Source of the DNA: Paenibacillus antibioticophila
Lineage (GTDB): Bacteria > Bacillota > Bacilli > Paenibacillales > Paenibacillaceae
DNA length: 42,124 nucleotides
Reading direction: 5' to 3'
NCBI RefSeq assembly: GCF_000455265.1
Contig: NZ_HG005139.1
Span: 1,605,052 to 1,647,175 of the forward strand
Part shown: in pieces, positions 24,461-32,857 of the stretch
Layout of the letters: the number at the start of each line of letters is the position of its first letter
How positions within the stretch are numbered: the stretch's first letter is position 1
Program-made: the position numbers and the translations under genes
The notes under the pieces: model-generated
Told to the model about the DNA's origin: nothing
Seen by the model: only the letters and a program-made list of their open reading frames with translations
The model's database searches: none

Positions 24461-26206
24461 TTAGTCGGTCAGGTTCGATTCCACTTGCTGTCGTTCATAT
24501 TGCTCAAGGTACCATCCGCCGTGCTTCAGCAGCTGTTCATGTGTGCCCTGTTCGATAATCCGTCCTTTATCCAGGACAATAATCCAGTCGGCATGCTCAA
24601 TGGCTGACAGGCGGTGCGTAGAAATGAGCGTAGTTTTACCGAAACGCTTGGTCCGGATATTTTCGATAATGCGTGCCTCTGTGCGGGCATCGACGGCGGA
24701 GAGCGCGTCGTCCAGGATCAGAATCTCCGGCTCAGCGATAAATGCGCGGGCGAGAGAGACGCGCTGCTTCTGTCCGCCGGAAAGGGCAACCCCTTTCTCA
24801 CCAACCAGAGTGTCCAGCCCATCCGACAATGTCTCGAGATCTTGCTCAAACGCCGCGGTGCGGATCGCCTCCATAATTACTTCGTCGGAAGCATCCTTAC
24901 AGCCGAATTGAATGTTCTGCCGGACGCTCTTTGAGAACAGAATCTGCTCTTGAGGAACGTAGCCGATCCAAGAATACAACTGATCCAGAGCAATTTGATC
25001 AATCGGAACCCCGGAAATCGTCAGCTTGCCGCTGCCGGCCGGATATTCTCTCAGCAACTGCTTAAGCAAGGTTGACTTACCGCTGCCGGTTCTGCCTACT
25101 ACGCCCAACGTCTGGCCTTTAGCTACAGATAGCTGGATATGCTCCAGATTCGTAACCGTTGAAGTCGGATATTGGAAGGTAAGGTTATCAAATTCGATGG
25201 TATCCGGTGAGTCTACCGAGACAGGCTCAGCAGGATCCAAGACATCAGGGCGCACGTTTAAGGTTTCGTTCACACGATCCAGCGAGGCACCGCCGCGCTG
25301 CATGATATTGATCAGCTCTCCAATGGCGAACATCGGCCAGATCATCATCCCCAAATACATATTGAAGGAGACGAGTTCACCAAGCGTCAGCTCATTATTG
25401 AATACGAGATAAATGCCAAAGGTCAGGCTGATCGCATAGCTGAGTCCTACAAAGAGACGGATGGTCGGCTCAAAGTAGGCATCCACTTTAGCCACGGCCA
25501 AGTTTTTGCGGAACACGTCCTCGGTAATATCCGCAAATTTCTTCTCGTCATTCCGCTCCTGAACATAAGCGCGAATAACCCGGATGCCGGATACCGATTC
25601 TAGCACCTGATCATTCATATCGCCGAAGGCATCCTGAGCAAGAGTATAGCGCTCATGAATGATCTTCCCGTAAATCTTCATCGCCAGGGCAATGAAGGGA
25701 AGCGGGATAATCGCGGCAAGCGTCAGCTTCCAACTGATCAATGTGCTCATCGCGATAAATATAACCGAGAGGTAAGCGGTGGAGTCCGTAAGGGTCAGCA
25801 TTCCGAAGCCGACTGTGACCGCAACGGAACGCAGGTCATTGGTTGCCCGGGCCATCAGGTCACCGGTGCGGTTGCGCTCGAAGAATGGCGGTGTCATACC
25901 GAGCAGGTGATTCATGAAACGGGTGCGCAATAAGCGCTCTACCAGGTTCGAGCCCCCGAACAATTTATGCATCCATATGTAGGTGATCAGATAGATGAAG
26001 ATCAGAACGACCAGAATGAGTACAATATAGGTGGTCAGCGATTGCCCGGTAATGGACCCTGTGGCAATATCGTCGATTGCATTGCCGAGCAGGCGCGGGG
26101 GAGCAAGCTCTGCGATTCCTGCCACGATGAGCAGAACCAGACCAACCAGGTACCGTTTTTGCTCACGCTTGAAGAACCAGCTTAGATTTTTTAGGACTGA
26201 AAACAT
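24461..26206 (-). CDS. bmrC: heterodimeric ABC multidrug exporter, BmrC-like subunit
   Basis: A 581-aa half-transporter. The membrane domain starts MFSVLKNLSWFFKREQKRYL. The ATPase shows Walker A GRTGSGKST, the standard signature LSGGQKQR and Walker B ILILDDALSAVDA, in which the catalytic Glu is Asp. Degenerate Walker B here with the good signature, and the reverse in BmrD, is the classic asymmetry of TM287/288 and BmrCD exporters. The ATG at 26206 has GAGGAGG 10 bases upstream; the 26 codons open upstream overlap the leader and are rejected. It is transcribed from a leader with a small ORF and a terminator, so its expression is probably attenuated until the terminator is relieved. Confidence 0.88.
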   Translation of the reverse strand: MFSVLKNLSWFFKREQKRYLVGLVLLIVAGIAELAPPRLLGNAIDDIATGSITGQSLTTYIVLILVVLIFIYLITYIWMHKLFGGSNLVERLLRTRFMNHLLGMTPPFFERNRTGDLMARATNDLRSVAVTVGFGMLTLTDSTAYLSVIFIAMSTLISWKLTLAAIIPLPFIALAMKIYGKIIHERYTLAQDAFGDMNDQVLESVSGIRVIRAYVQERNDEKKFADITEDVFRKNLAVAKVDAYFEPTIRLFVGLSYAISLTFGIYLVFNNELTLGELVSFNMYLGMMIWPMFAIGELINIMQRGGASLDRVNETLNVRPDVLDPAEPVSVDSPDTIEFDNLTFQYPTSTVTNLEHIQLSVAKGQTLGVVGRTGSGKSTLLKQLLREYPAGSGKLTISGVPIDQIALDQLYSWIGYVPQEQILFSKSVRQNIQFGCKDASDEVIMEAIRTAAFEQDLETLSDGLDTLVGEKGVALSGGQKQRVSLARAFIAEPEILILDDALSAVDARTEARIIENIRTKRFGKTTLISTHRLSAIEHADWIIVLDKGRIIEQGTHEQLLKHGGWYLEQYERQQVESNLTD

Positions 26207-26282
26207 AGCGAGGTTTCCTCCTCTTCCTTGAATAATGTTTCTTTTTCTCTTTGAACCTCTGCTGAATACCCTGAAGAACAGC

Positions 26283-26313
26283 AAAAAGGCATATCGTCAT
26301 TGAACGATATGCC
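26283..26313 (-). terminator. intrinsic terminator in the bmrCD leader (attenuator)
   Basis: On the minus strand a perfect 10-bp stem GGCATATCGT/ACGATATGCC with a 6-nt loop is followed by TTTTT. It sits between the leader ORF and bmrC, 77 bases before the bmrC start, so it must be passed for the exporter to be made. Confidence 0.85.
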
Positions 26314-26401
26314 CAAAATCCATCATTTAGATTTCGCGTACGTTACACGACAACGTCAAGTAACCGCGCGAATAGGGATGCCGGCTCGCAGCCTTTCCAG
26401 G

Positions 26402-26509
26402 CTAGAAGCCGAATGAACCGATCAGATTCACTCCAGCAGGGGTTACCTTGGTATTCAGTTTCTGCGTGCCCGCATATACAGGAGCGGGAAAATGTTGAAT
26501 CATAAACAC
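26402..26509 (-). CDS. leader peptide upstream of bmrCD (BmrB-like)
   Basis: A small ORF of 35 codons if the GTG at 26509 is used, 33 if the ATG at 26503 is used. It begins (V)FMIQHFPAPVYAGTQ and ends GVNLIGSFGF, with AAAGGGTGAT just upstream. It lies between a good sigma-A promoter and an intrinsic terminator. In B. subtilis bmrCD is preceded by bmrB, a translated leader that controls attenuation; the position and layout here are the same. I have not compared the sequences. Between its stop and the terminator are further pairings (AGCCTGGAAAGGCT; CGCGGTTAC with GTAACGTACGCG) that could form competing structures. Confidence 0.7.
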   Translation of the reverse strand: MFMIQHFPAPVYAGTQKLNTKVTPAGVNLIGSFGF

Positions 26510-26564
26510 CAGGATCACCCTTTCTGCATGGTAATTAATTGAAAACGAATCTCGTATGTTGACG

Positions 26565-26594
26565 ATTTTAACACCGCTTTCTTAAAGGTGTCAA
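26565..26594 (-). promoter_or_regulatory. sigma-A promoter of the bmrB-like leader and bmrCD
   Basis: On the minus strand TTGACA (26589-26594), 18 bases, TAAAAT (26565-26570). The start of transcription falls about 50 bases before the leader ORF. Confidence 0.75.
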
Positions 26595-26602
26595 ACTTTT
26601 TT

Positions 26603-26630
26603 TTGCAAATCGGTGAAAATGGACTAAAAT
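26603..26630 (+). promoter_or_regulatory. sigma-A promoter of the YneR-like gene
   Basis: TTGCAA (26603-26608), 16 bases, TAAAAT (26625-26630). It is back to back with the bmrCD promoter. Confidence 0.55.
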
Positions 26631-26656
26631 AAAAGAAACAACAAGGAGGGATCGAG

Positions 26657-26980
26657 ATGATCGAGGTTACGAGCGATGCGGCCCGTTGGTTCAAGCAAGA
26701 GTTGGGATTGAAGTCCGGGCAGTCTGTCCGATTGTTTGCCCGCTATAGTGCCGGAGGAGCCATCCACCCGGGATTTTCGCTTGGCATACAGGCAGATGAG
26801 CCCATCTCTCCGGGCATTTCCTCAGAAGCAGAAGGCATCACGTTTTACATGGAGGATCATGATAAGTGGTATCTTGACGGCTACAATTTGAAGGTTACTT
26901 ATAACGCCGGTGAGGATGATATTGAATATGCCTATCTGCCGGAATCAGCGGCGTCTGACGAAGCTTATCAGAGCCAGTAA
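26657..26980 (+). CDS. HesB-like (IscA-fold) protein of the YneR type
   Basis: A 107-aa protein with the HesB/IscA fold pattern (IEVTSDAARWFKQELGL; SVRLFARYSAGGAIHPGFS; ITFYMEDHDKWYLDGYNLKV) but no cysteines. It therefore cannot carry an Fe-S cluster in the way IscA/SufA does. It matches the COG4841 group (B. subtilis YneR), whose role is unknown. AAGGAGG lies 7 bases before the ATG. It is divergent from bmrCD and followed by a strong terminator. Confidence 0.8.
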   Translation: MIEVTSDAARWFKQELGLKSGQSVRLFARYSAGGAIHPGFSLGIQADEPISPGISSEAEGITFYMEDHDKWYLDGYNLKVTYNAGEDDIEYAYLPESAASDEAYQSQ

Positions 26981-27016
26981 TTCTTAGAGAGCGGCATAGC
27001 TTTAGCGCGACGAATT

Positions 27017-27067
27017 AAAATAGCACAGGACGCAGAACGATCTCACTTCTGCCCTGTGCTATTTTTT
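27017..27067 (+). terminator. intrinsic terminator of the YneR-like gene
   Basis: AAAATAGCACAGG pairs with CCTGTGCTATTTT, with inner GCAGAA/TTCTGC pairing, followed by TTT. Confidence 0.92.
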
Positions 27068-27069
27068 GA

Positions 27070-27133
27070 GTGTTCATCTGCTAGTAACCTCTTGAATAAC
27101 TTCGTGATCAAAAGATGACTTTTTGGACTACCT
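27070..27133 (-). repeat. deleted copy of the GTTCAAAAAGT MITE, inverted
   Basis: On the minus strand AGGTAGTCCAAAAAGTCATC through GATCACGAAGTTATTCAAG and GAGGTTA matches the first ~50 bases of the 212-bp element at about 90%. It then jumps to a GAACAC end. It begins three bases after the stop of the 171-aa gene, again right behind a stop codon. Confidence 0.75.
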
Positions 27134-27136
27134 CTG

Positions 27137-27652
27137 TTAGCCCTGATTGCTGAAAATAGGGTCGTCCATCGCATATTCGAAATCTCCGATATCGAATATC
27201 TGTACCGGGGCTTCCACCTCGATGATTCTCCGGATCAACTCCAGTTGATCGGTAAGCACCGGGGCATGCTCCCGCTGAGCGGTCAGGACAAGCTCTGTCT
27301 CTATCGGATCAAGCAGTTCGCCGTACATTTCGTTGTCCAAGGCGTTGACGACAGTCCACGAAACTTCCTCCCCAAAGAGGATGGACGGGCTTTTGGACCA
27401 GGGCACGGTAAGACAGCGCTCCAGCTTTTTCCGGTTTAACGGCTCCTCCAGATAAGCGATCAGCTCTTCAATCTTCTGCTTCACATGCTGATCGTCCGCA
27501 GAATCGTTCATCAAAGGCTCCGGGCTGTTACGGAACTCATAGAGCTCCATGACGGTGGTGTAAGGAACTATATATTCTACTGGTGCCTGAGGCATCAGCA
27601 ATTCGCCGTAGATCGCCACCATCACGGCCTCGATTACAAAACGTCGTGACAT
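27137..27652 (-). CDS. conserved-looking protein of unknown function, 171 aa
   Basis: A soluble acidic 171-aa protein starting MSRRFVIEAVMVAIYGELLM, with AGGAGGACACCC before the ATG. No motif that I can tie to a function is seen; it is rich in Glu and Asp with helical stretches (HVKQKIEELIAYLEEPLNRK). Length and codon use are like its neighbours, and the SD is good, so it is a real gene. It stands alone, divergent from the phosphotransferase gene, and its stop codon is followed by a MITE remnant. Confidence 0.7.
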   Translation of the reverse strand: MSRRFVIEAVMVAIYGELLMPQAPVEYIVPYTTVMELYEFRNSPEPLMNDSADDQHVKQKIEELIAYLEEPLNRKKLERCLTVPWSKSPSILFGEEVSWTVVNALDNEMYGELLDPIETELVLTAQREHAPVLTDQLELIRRIIEVEAPVQIFDIGDFEYAMDDPIFSNQG

Positions 27653-27787
27653 GGGTGTCCTCCTAAATTACATAAGGTCAAGCTGCTGCTAAACCCTTTC
27701 ATGTTAATATGGAGTATATCATTATTGAACCTACAAATACAGCATCTTACAAAAATGAACAGGCTCATCCTGATCAGGGGAGGAACG

Positions 27788-28744
27788 ATGGAAAACACAG
27801 ATCAAGTCTTAGAGCAAGGACCTTCTTCGAGAGCACTGAACTGGGCGCTTCGCCAGGCAGGACCGGACAGCAGGCTAGTTCAAGCTGTCCGGCTTAAGGG
27901 AGGGATCTCATCGGTTGTCTATCGGCTGGAAATAGCTGTTGATCATCAAGCGGAGAACCGCTTGTGGGTAATGAGAATCATCCAGGACGAAGCGTGGATC
28001 AAGGAGGAGCCCCATCTGCCGCTGCACGAGAAGGCAGCGCTCCTGGCGGCCTGTGAAGCGGGCATGCCAGCGCCAGTCTGGATTGCTTCCGACCCGAAGG
28101 GACGGGAATGCGGTTATCCGGCTGTACTGATGAGCTGCCTTCCAGGTACAGTCATCTTGGAGAGACAAGCCTCCTCTGCATGGCTTAAGGCGCTTGGTGA
28201 AGCCATCGCTAAACTTCACGGAGCACCTGCCCGTAAGATGGCGTGGCATTATTTTACATATGTGTCGCTGGATGAGCTTGAAGTTCCGGTCTGGACGGAA
28301 GAGCCGGCCGCCTGGCGCTGTATTCTGGATACGGTAAAAGGCCCGAGGCCAGAGTACACTCCTTGTCTGATACACCGCGATTATCATCCGGCCAATGTGC
28401 TGTGGGCAGAGGGAGCCATCAGCGGTATTGTAGACTGGATCAATGCTTGCGAGGGACCGGCGGGGATCGATACGGGGCATTGCCGGCTTAACCTGGTTCA
28501 GCTCTATGGCGTGCAAGCGGCCGATGATTTCCTGGATGCGTATCTTGCTGCTCCGGGCGTCTCTCTACTTGCTGCGAACCCATATTGGGATATGCTGTGT
28601 TTGGTTGAGATGCTTCCAGGGCCTCCAGGGGTATATAAAGGATGGGAGGATCTTGGCGTGCAAGGATTGACTCCGGAGCTGATCCGGCGAAGGCTGGATG
28701 AATACGCGGTGCGGCTTGCCGCAAAGCATAAAGAGTACGAATAA
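27788..28744 (+). CDS. aminoglycoside phosphotransferase (APH)-family kinase
   Basis: A 318-aa small-molecule kinase fold. The Brenner catalytic motif LIHRDYHPANVLW (H-x-D-x4-N) and the metal-binding GIVDWINA are present. GGISSVVYRLEI is the nucleotide loop. The family phosphorylates antibiotics, choline, homoserine, thioribose and others, so the substrate cannot be given and resistance should not be assumed. The frame is open from 27701, but GGGGAGGA lies 4 bases before the ATG at 27788. It lies 51 bases upstream of an ABC exporter gene on the same strand and may be cotranscribed. Confidence 0.85.
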   Translation: MENTDQVLEQGPSSRALNWALRQAGPDSRLVQAVRLKGGISSVVYRLEIAVDHQAENRLWVMRIIQDEAWIKEEPHLPLHEKAALLAACEAGMPAPVWIASDPKGRECGYPAVLMSCLPGTVILERQASSAWLKALGEAIAKLHGAPARKMAWHYFTYVSLDELEVPVWTEEPAAWRCILDTVKGPRPEYTPCLIHRDYHPANVLWAEGAISGIVDWINACEGPAGIDTGHCRLNLVQLYGVQAADDFLDAYLAAPGVSLLAANPYWDMLCLVEMLPGPPGVYKGWEDLGVQGLTPELIRRRLDEYAVRLAAKHKEYE

Positions 28745-28795
28745 AGGACTCTCGAACATCAGGATTAGAGATACAGAAAGGAAAGTGAACCTAGA

Positions 28796-30544
28796 TTGAA
28801 GCATTGGAGAGCCTATTTTCAATTTGTTAAGCCTTATACGAAATGGATACTGCTGACCTTATTTATTGGGGTGCTGAAGTTCGGAATCCCGGCATTGCTC
28901 CCTTTAGTGCAAAAATACGTTGTCGACGATGTGCTGCTTAATTCTGCGCTTCAGCTGGAGGAGCAGGTTTCAAGGTTGACATGGGTGCTGACTGGCTCGT
29001 TGATTCTGTTTGTGATCGTGCGGGGACCGGTGGAGTATGCAAGACAGTATTTTGCCCAACTGATCACGTCCAGGATTTTGTTCGATTTGCGCAATCGTCT
29101 CTACGCACATCTCCAGCGCTTGTCGCTACGTTACTATCAGAATACGAAGGTTGGAGAAGTCATATCGCGCTTTATCAATGATGCGGAGCAGACAAAAAAC
29201 ATTGTCGAAGTCGGCATGATGAATGTGTGGCTGGATTTATTTACATTAATTTTTGTGCTCGGGTTTATGGTGTATCTTGATCCGGTGCTTACGGTGGTCG
29301 CCATATCGATTTTCCCGCTGTATGCTATAGCGGTCAAAATATTATACAAGCGTTTGAAGGCGCTGACCAAGGATCGTTCTGCTGCGCTGGCAGGCATTCA
29401 AGCTTATCTTCATGAGCGGATTCAGGGGATATCGGTCATCAGAAGCTTTGCGCTTGAGCGTCATGAGGCCCGCCAATTTGAGGGGATCAACGGGAAATAC
29501 CTCAATAAGGCGATTGCTCACAGCCGCTGGAATGCCTGGACCTTCGCTGTAATTAACACCTTGACAGATATCGCACCCCTGCTGGTTATCGGTTATGGGG
29601 GCTATCAGGTCATTCAGCACAATTTGACGCTCGGCACGTTTGTTGCGTTCTTCGGTTATTTGGACAGACTGTATGCGCCGTTGAAGCGGCTGATCAATTC
29701 CTCGACGATTCTGACCCAAGCTTCGGCCTCCTGGGAGCGTGTGCTGGAATTGCTGGAGGAGCCTTATGATATGACAGATGCGAAAGGAGCAGCCATTCTT
29801 CCGGCCGGCAAGCATGGCGTAGCGTTCAGACAAGTGTGGTTTCAATACCAGGATCAGGGAGGATGGGTGCTGAAAAACATTTCGCTCCAGGCAAGCCCGG
29901 GGCAGACGGTTGCGTTAGTCGGCATGAGCGGGGGCGGCAAATCATCACTGGTTGGTCTGATTCCAAGGTTCTATGATGTTCAGAAGGGCTCGATTCTCGT
30001 AGGAGGGAGGGATGTCCGGGAATGGACAATGGAGAGCCTGCGCAACCAGATTGGCATGGTACTTCAAGAAAACTTCCTGTTCAGCGGCAGTGTGCGCGAT
30101 AATATTTCTCTGGGCAATCCGGAAGCGGGAGAAGAGGAGATTATTGCGGCCGCCAAGGCGGCAAATGCCCATGATTTTATTCTGGAATTACCTCAGGGGT
30201 ATGATACGGAGGTGGGTGAACGCGGAGTGAAGCTGTCGGGGGGACAGAAGCAGCGGGTTGCGATTGCAAGAGTCTTCCTTAAGGATCCAGCGATTCTGAT
30301 TCTGGATGAAGCAACCTCTGCGCTGGATCTGGAATCGGAGCATCTGATCCAGCAATCGCTGCAAAACCTGTCCCGAAGCCGGACAACTTTGATTGTGGCT
30401 CACCGCCTGTCTACGATCACACATGCCGATCTCATTGTCGTCATGAAGAATGGGGCCGTAGCCGAACGGGGAACCCATGAGCAATTGATGCAAAAGAATG
30501 GCGTCTATGCCCAGTTGTATAATATTCAGCATTTAAATGCTTAA
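28796..30544 (+). CDS. ABC exporter half-transporter (MsbA/BmrA type)
   Basis: A 582-aa transporter with six N-terminal membrane spans and a complete ATPase: Walker A GMSGGGKSS, signature LSGGQKQR, Walker B ILILDEATSALD, H-loop IVAHRLSTI. All catalytic residues are intact, so it can work as a homodimer, unlike the BmrCD pair. No ATG is near the expected N-terminus. The TTG at 28796 gives KHWRAYFQFVKPYTKW, typical for the family, with AAAGGAAAGTGA upstream, though the spacing (about 13) is long. The stop lies 14 bases from that of the convergent DUF441 gene, with no clear terminator. Confidence 0.88.
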   Translation: MKHWRAYFQFVKPYTKWILLTLFIGVLKFGIPALLPLVQKYVVDDVLLNSALQLEEQVSRLTWVLTGSLILFVIVRGPVEYARQYFAQLITSRILFDLRNRLYAHLQRLSLRYYQNTKVGEVISRFINDAEQTKNIVEVGMMNVWLDLFTLIFVLGFMVYLDPVLTVVAISIFPLYAIAVKILYKRLKALTKDRSAALAGIQAYLHERIQGISVIRSFALERHEARQFEGINGKYLNKAIAHSRWNAWTFAVINTLTDIAPLLVIGYGGYQVIQHNLTLGTFVAFFGYLDRLYAPLKRLINSSTILTQASASWERVLELLEEPYDMTDAKGAAILPAGKHGVAFRQVWFQYQDQGGWVLKNISLQASPGQTVALVGMSGGGKSSLVGLIPRFYDVQKGSILVGGRDVREWTMESLRNQIGMVLQENFLFSGSVRDNISLGNPEAGEEEIIAAAKAANAHDFILELPQGYDTEVGERGVKLSGGQKQRVAIARVFLKDPAILILDEATSALDLESEHLIQQSLQNLSRSRTTLIVAHRLSTITHADLIVVMKNGAVAERGTHEQLMQKNGVYAQLYNIQHLNA

Positions 30545-30558
30545 TCAGCCAGGCGGTG

Positions 30559-31014
30559 TTATCCTTTCCCGATGATGAGGGAGAGGATGCCGGCGGCGAT
30601 AAGCGGTCCAACAGGCACGCCTTTGAAGAAGGCGACACCGAGCACGGTCCCGATCAATAGCCCCGCAACAACGGTCGGCTGGCTTCCCATCAGGGAAGCG
30701 CCTCTGCCGCCCAGCCAGGCTACGAGCACGCCAACGGCAATCGCCAGAAGCGATTGCCAGTGAAAGAAGGAAGCCCACAGTGTCTGGAGCGAAATTTTTC
30801 CGCTCGCAACCGGAGCCATCACTCCGATGGTTAGAATGATGATTCCGATGGTCAGGCCGTATTTTTCAAGCCAGGGAAAGGCAAAATGCAGCTGGAGCAC
30901 ACGGACCATCAAAAGAACCAGCATAGCAATGGTGATTGGCATGTTGCCGCTAAAGATCCCAAGAGCTGTCATCAGGAGCAGGAAGAGAGCGATCAGATCA
31001 ACCTGGTTCATCAT
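30559..31014 (-). CDS. DUF441/UPF0756 membrane protein (YtwI-like)
   Basis: A 151-aa membrane protein with four to five hydrophobic spans. Features of UPF0756 are [40 protein letters not shown] and [18 protein letters not shown]. Function unknown. Its ATGATGA start overlaps the stop codon of ypdA by 4 bases and has no SD of its own, so it depends on translational coupling with ypdA. Confidence 0.88.
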   Translation of the reverse strand: MMNQVDLIALFLLLMTALGIFSGNMPITIAMLVLLMVRVLQLHFAFPWLEKYGLTIGIIILTIGVMAPVASGKISLQTLWASFFHWQSLLAIAVGVLVAWLGGRGASLMGSQPTVVAGLLIGTVLGVAFFKGVPVGPLIAAGILSLIIGKG

Positions 31015-32009
31015 GAACGGGTCCCGGTCTTGCTCAGAATATGATCGGCAATCAGCCGTCCGTGTCCTCTTCCTGTTTCTATGAATACCTCATTGGCATT
31101 GCGTCCGGAAGCTATGACACCTGCTACATATAAGCCGGGTACATTGGATTCCATCGTCTCCGGGTGGAAGACGGGCTTCTCCATCTCACCGGACATCTCG
31201 ACCCCGGCATCCAGCATCAGCTTGCGGTCCGGCCGGAAACCGGTTAGTGCCAGCACGAAGTCATTTGGAAGCACTGTTGCCGTCCGGCCGTTTGGGCCAA
31301 CCGACTCAACGACAATTTCGCTTGGTCTGACCTCCGTCACTCTGGCCTCTAGCATAAGCCGAACCCTTCCCTTATTCACCAGACCCTCGAAGAGCGGTCT
31401 TACCCACGGCTTCACAGACTCCGAAAGGGCCTCTCCGCGGGACACCACCGTAATTTCTGCGCCTACACGCACCAATTCCATGGCCGCGTCAATGGCGGAA
31501 TTACTGCCTCCAATGATCGCAACCTTCATCCCTGCATAGGGATGAGCCTCCTGGAAGTAATGGGAAACCTTGTCCAATTCTTCTCCAGGAATGCCGAGCA
31601 GGTTAGGGTGATCAAAATAGCCGGTAGAGATCACGACGTATTTCGTATCATAAACCCATTCCTCTCCCTGTCTTGTCCGGGAATATACTTTGAAGCTGCC
31701 GTCAGGCTGCCGGTCGATGCGAGTTGCTTCCTCATAAGCGGCGACGGGTACTTGATAGTGCTCGCTGACCCGGCGGTAATAGGCCAGAGCCTCATGCCGG
31801 TAAGGCTTATCGTTGGGCGTTACGAAAGGAATATCACCGATCTCCAGCAGCTCTGCAGTACTAAAGAACTGCATGTAAGTCGGATAGGAGTAGATGGAAT
31901 GAACAACACAATTTTTCTCAAGTACAAGGGTATGTAAACCGCGCCGCTGGCATTCAATAGCCGCGGACAGTCCGCACGGACCCGCACCGATAATGATCAC
32001 GTCCTGCAT
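31011..32009 (-). CDS. ypdA: YpdA-type FAD/NADPH-dependent bacillithiol-disulfide reductase
   Basis: YpdA reduces bacillithiol disulfide (BSSB) using NADPH and keeps bacilliredoxins working. The 332-aa protein has the FAD-binding [10 protein letters not shown] at the very N-terminus with the Cys (Cys12) characteristic of YpdA, a second dinucleotide fold [27 protein letters not shown] and [20 protein letters not shown]. The ATG at 32009 with AGGAGG at 5 bases replaces the ORF start 13 codons upstream. The first gene of a two-gene operon with DUF441. It indicates a bacillithiol-using Firmicute. Confidence 0.9.
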   Translation of the reverse strand: MQDVIIIGAGPCGLSAAIECQRRGLHTLVLEKNCVVHSIYSYPTYMQFFSTAELLEIGDIPFVTPNDKPYRHEALAYYRRVSEHYQVPVAAYEEATRIDRQPDGSFKVYSRTRQGEEWVYDTKYVVISTGYFDHPNLLGIPGEELDKVSHYFQEAHPYAGMKVAIIGGSNSAIDAAMELVRVGAEITVVSRGEALSESVKPWVRPLFEGLVNKGRVRLMLEARVTEVRPSEIVVESVGPNGRTATVLPNDFVLALTGFRPDRKLMLDAGVEMSGEMEKPVFHPETMESNVPGLYVAGVIASGRNANEVFIETGRGHGRLIADHILSKTGTRS

Positions 32010-32159
32010 AAGAGCCTCCTGAGTTGTGAGTAATTGAAACAGTTCCATCCTACCGCAAACAGGGGAGAATATCCAGAAGCAGGCTGTTAGGCACGGCAGA
32101 AATTTTTTGACTATTGTATGACGTTTTTGCGTTCGAGGTTCATACTTAAAATTTTAGGA

Positions 32160-32165
32160 TATAAT
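32160..32165 (+). promoter_or_regulatory. -10 box upstream of the DUF3939-like gene
   Basis: A perfect TATAAT 53 bases before the start; TTCATA at 32139-32144 could be a weak -35 (15 bases). Confidence 0.45.
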
Positions 32166-32218
32166 AGTATTGAAAGCGTTTGCTTTCTTAGATGATGGAG
32201 ATAGGAGGTTGATGCGAT

Positions 32219-32686
32219 ATGTTCTTTTGGAATAAAAAGCGCAAAACTCTTCCCGCTGACGGTCCCCCTCCTGCCGTACACGTAACGCTCGAGGAGCTCA
32301 AACGAGCTGTTCTGAAATATGAGATGGACATGCCGAAGGGAATTAACCGCAAGAATCTGGTCCTGCCGGACAAGAGCCTTGATTTAAGCCGGCTTGTCAG
32401 ATATTTAGGCGGTATAAGCGATCAAAAGTTTTATCTGTCGTCAGAAACATTCGAAATTTTTGAAGAGCACGAACGAGAGATTCCTTATTATTTGGATTTA
32501 GTGCAAAGGGCTGTGGATTCTTATGTAGAAGAATCGGGGAAAATGCCTGTCATCAAGCAGGCGCCGCCGTTTCAAGTCGATATCAAAACGCTGATGGACG
32601 GACATTTTCTAAAGGAAGCTCCTCCATTTCCTCTTTATATTACAGACCAGGAAATGCTGTTAACCCATCGGAAGGAAGTGGTGTAA
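32219..32686 (+). CDS. protein of unknown function (DUF3939-like)
   Basis: A 155-aa soluble protein starting MFFWNKKRKTLPADG. Segments such as VTLEELKRAVLKYEMDMPKG, FYLSSETFEIFEEHEREIPY and PFPLYITDQEMLLTHRKEVV resemble a small Bacilli family I recall as DUF3939, with moderate certainty. No catalytic motif is visible. GGAGGTTGAT lies before the ATG. Single-gene unit between a promoter and a terminator. Confidence 0.75.
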   Translation: MFFWNKKRKTLPADGPPPAVHVTLEELKRAVLKYEMDMPKGINRKNLVLPDKSLDLSRLVRYLGGISDQKFYLSSETFEIFEEHEREIPYYLDLVQRAVDSYVEESGKMPVIKQAPPFQVDIKTLMDGHFLKEAPPFPLYITDQEMLLTHRKEVV

Positions 32687-32740
32687 ATATACCGTTTAAG
32701 CCTGCCTGTTATTTAGATAAATGTCGAATAAGAAAAGATG

Positions 32741-32777
32741 AAGCGCAGATCCGAATGACGGATTTGCGCTATTTTTG
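32741..32777 (+). terminator. intrinsic terminator of the DUF3939-like gene
   Basis: GCGCAGATCCG pairs with CGGATTTGCGC (one mismatch) across a 5-nt loop and is followed by TATTTTTG. Confidence 0.85.
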
Positions 32778-32857
32778 TCGTTTACAGGTTGACAGAAGAC
32801 TTACAATAAAGGTAGAGAGAATTAATAGAATTCCGGGAGATATTGGGGGAGAACAAG

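Noticed and set aside
24292..24558. Plus-strand ORF covering the bmrC/bmrD junction
   Set aside because: Shadow of two clear ABC genes on the minus strand, with no ribosome binding site.
27788..28744. Antibiotic-resistance kinase
   Set aside because: The APH fold is shared by many metabolic kinases, and no substrate-specific feature was seen.
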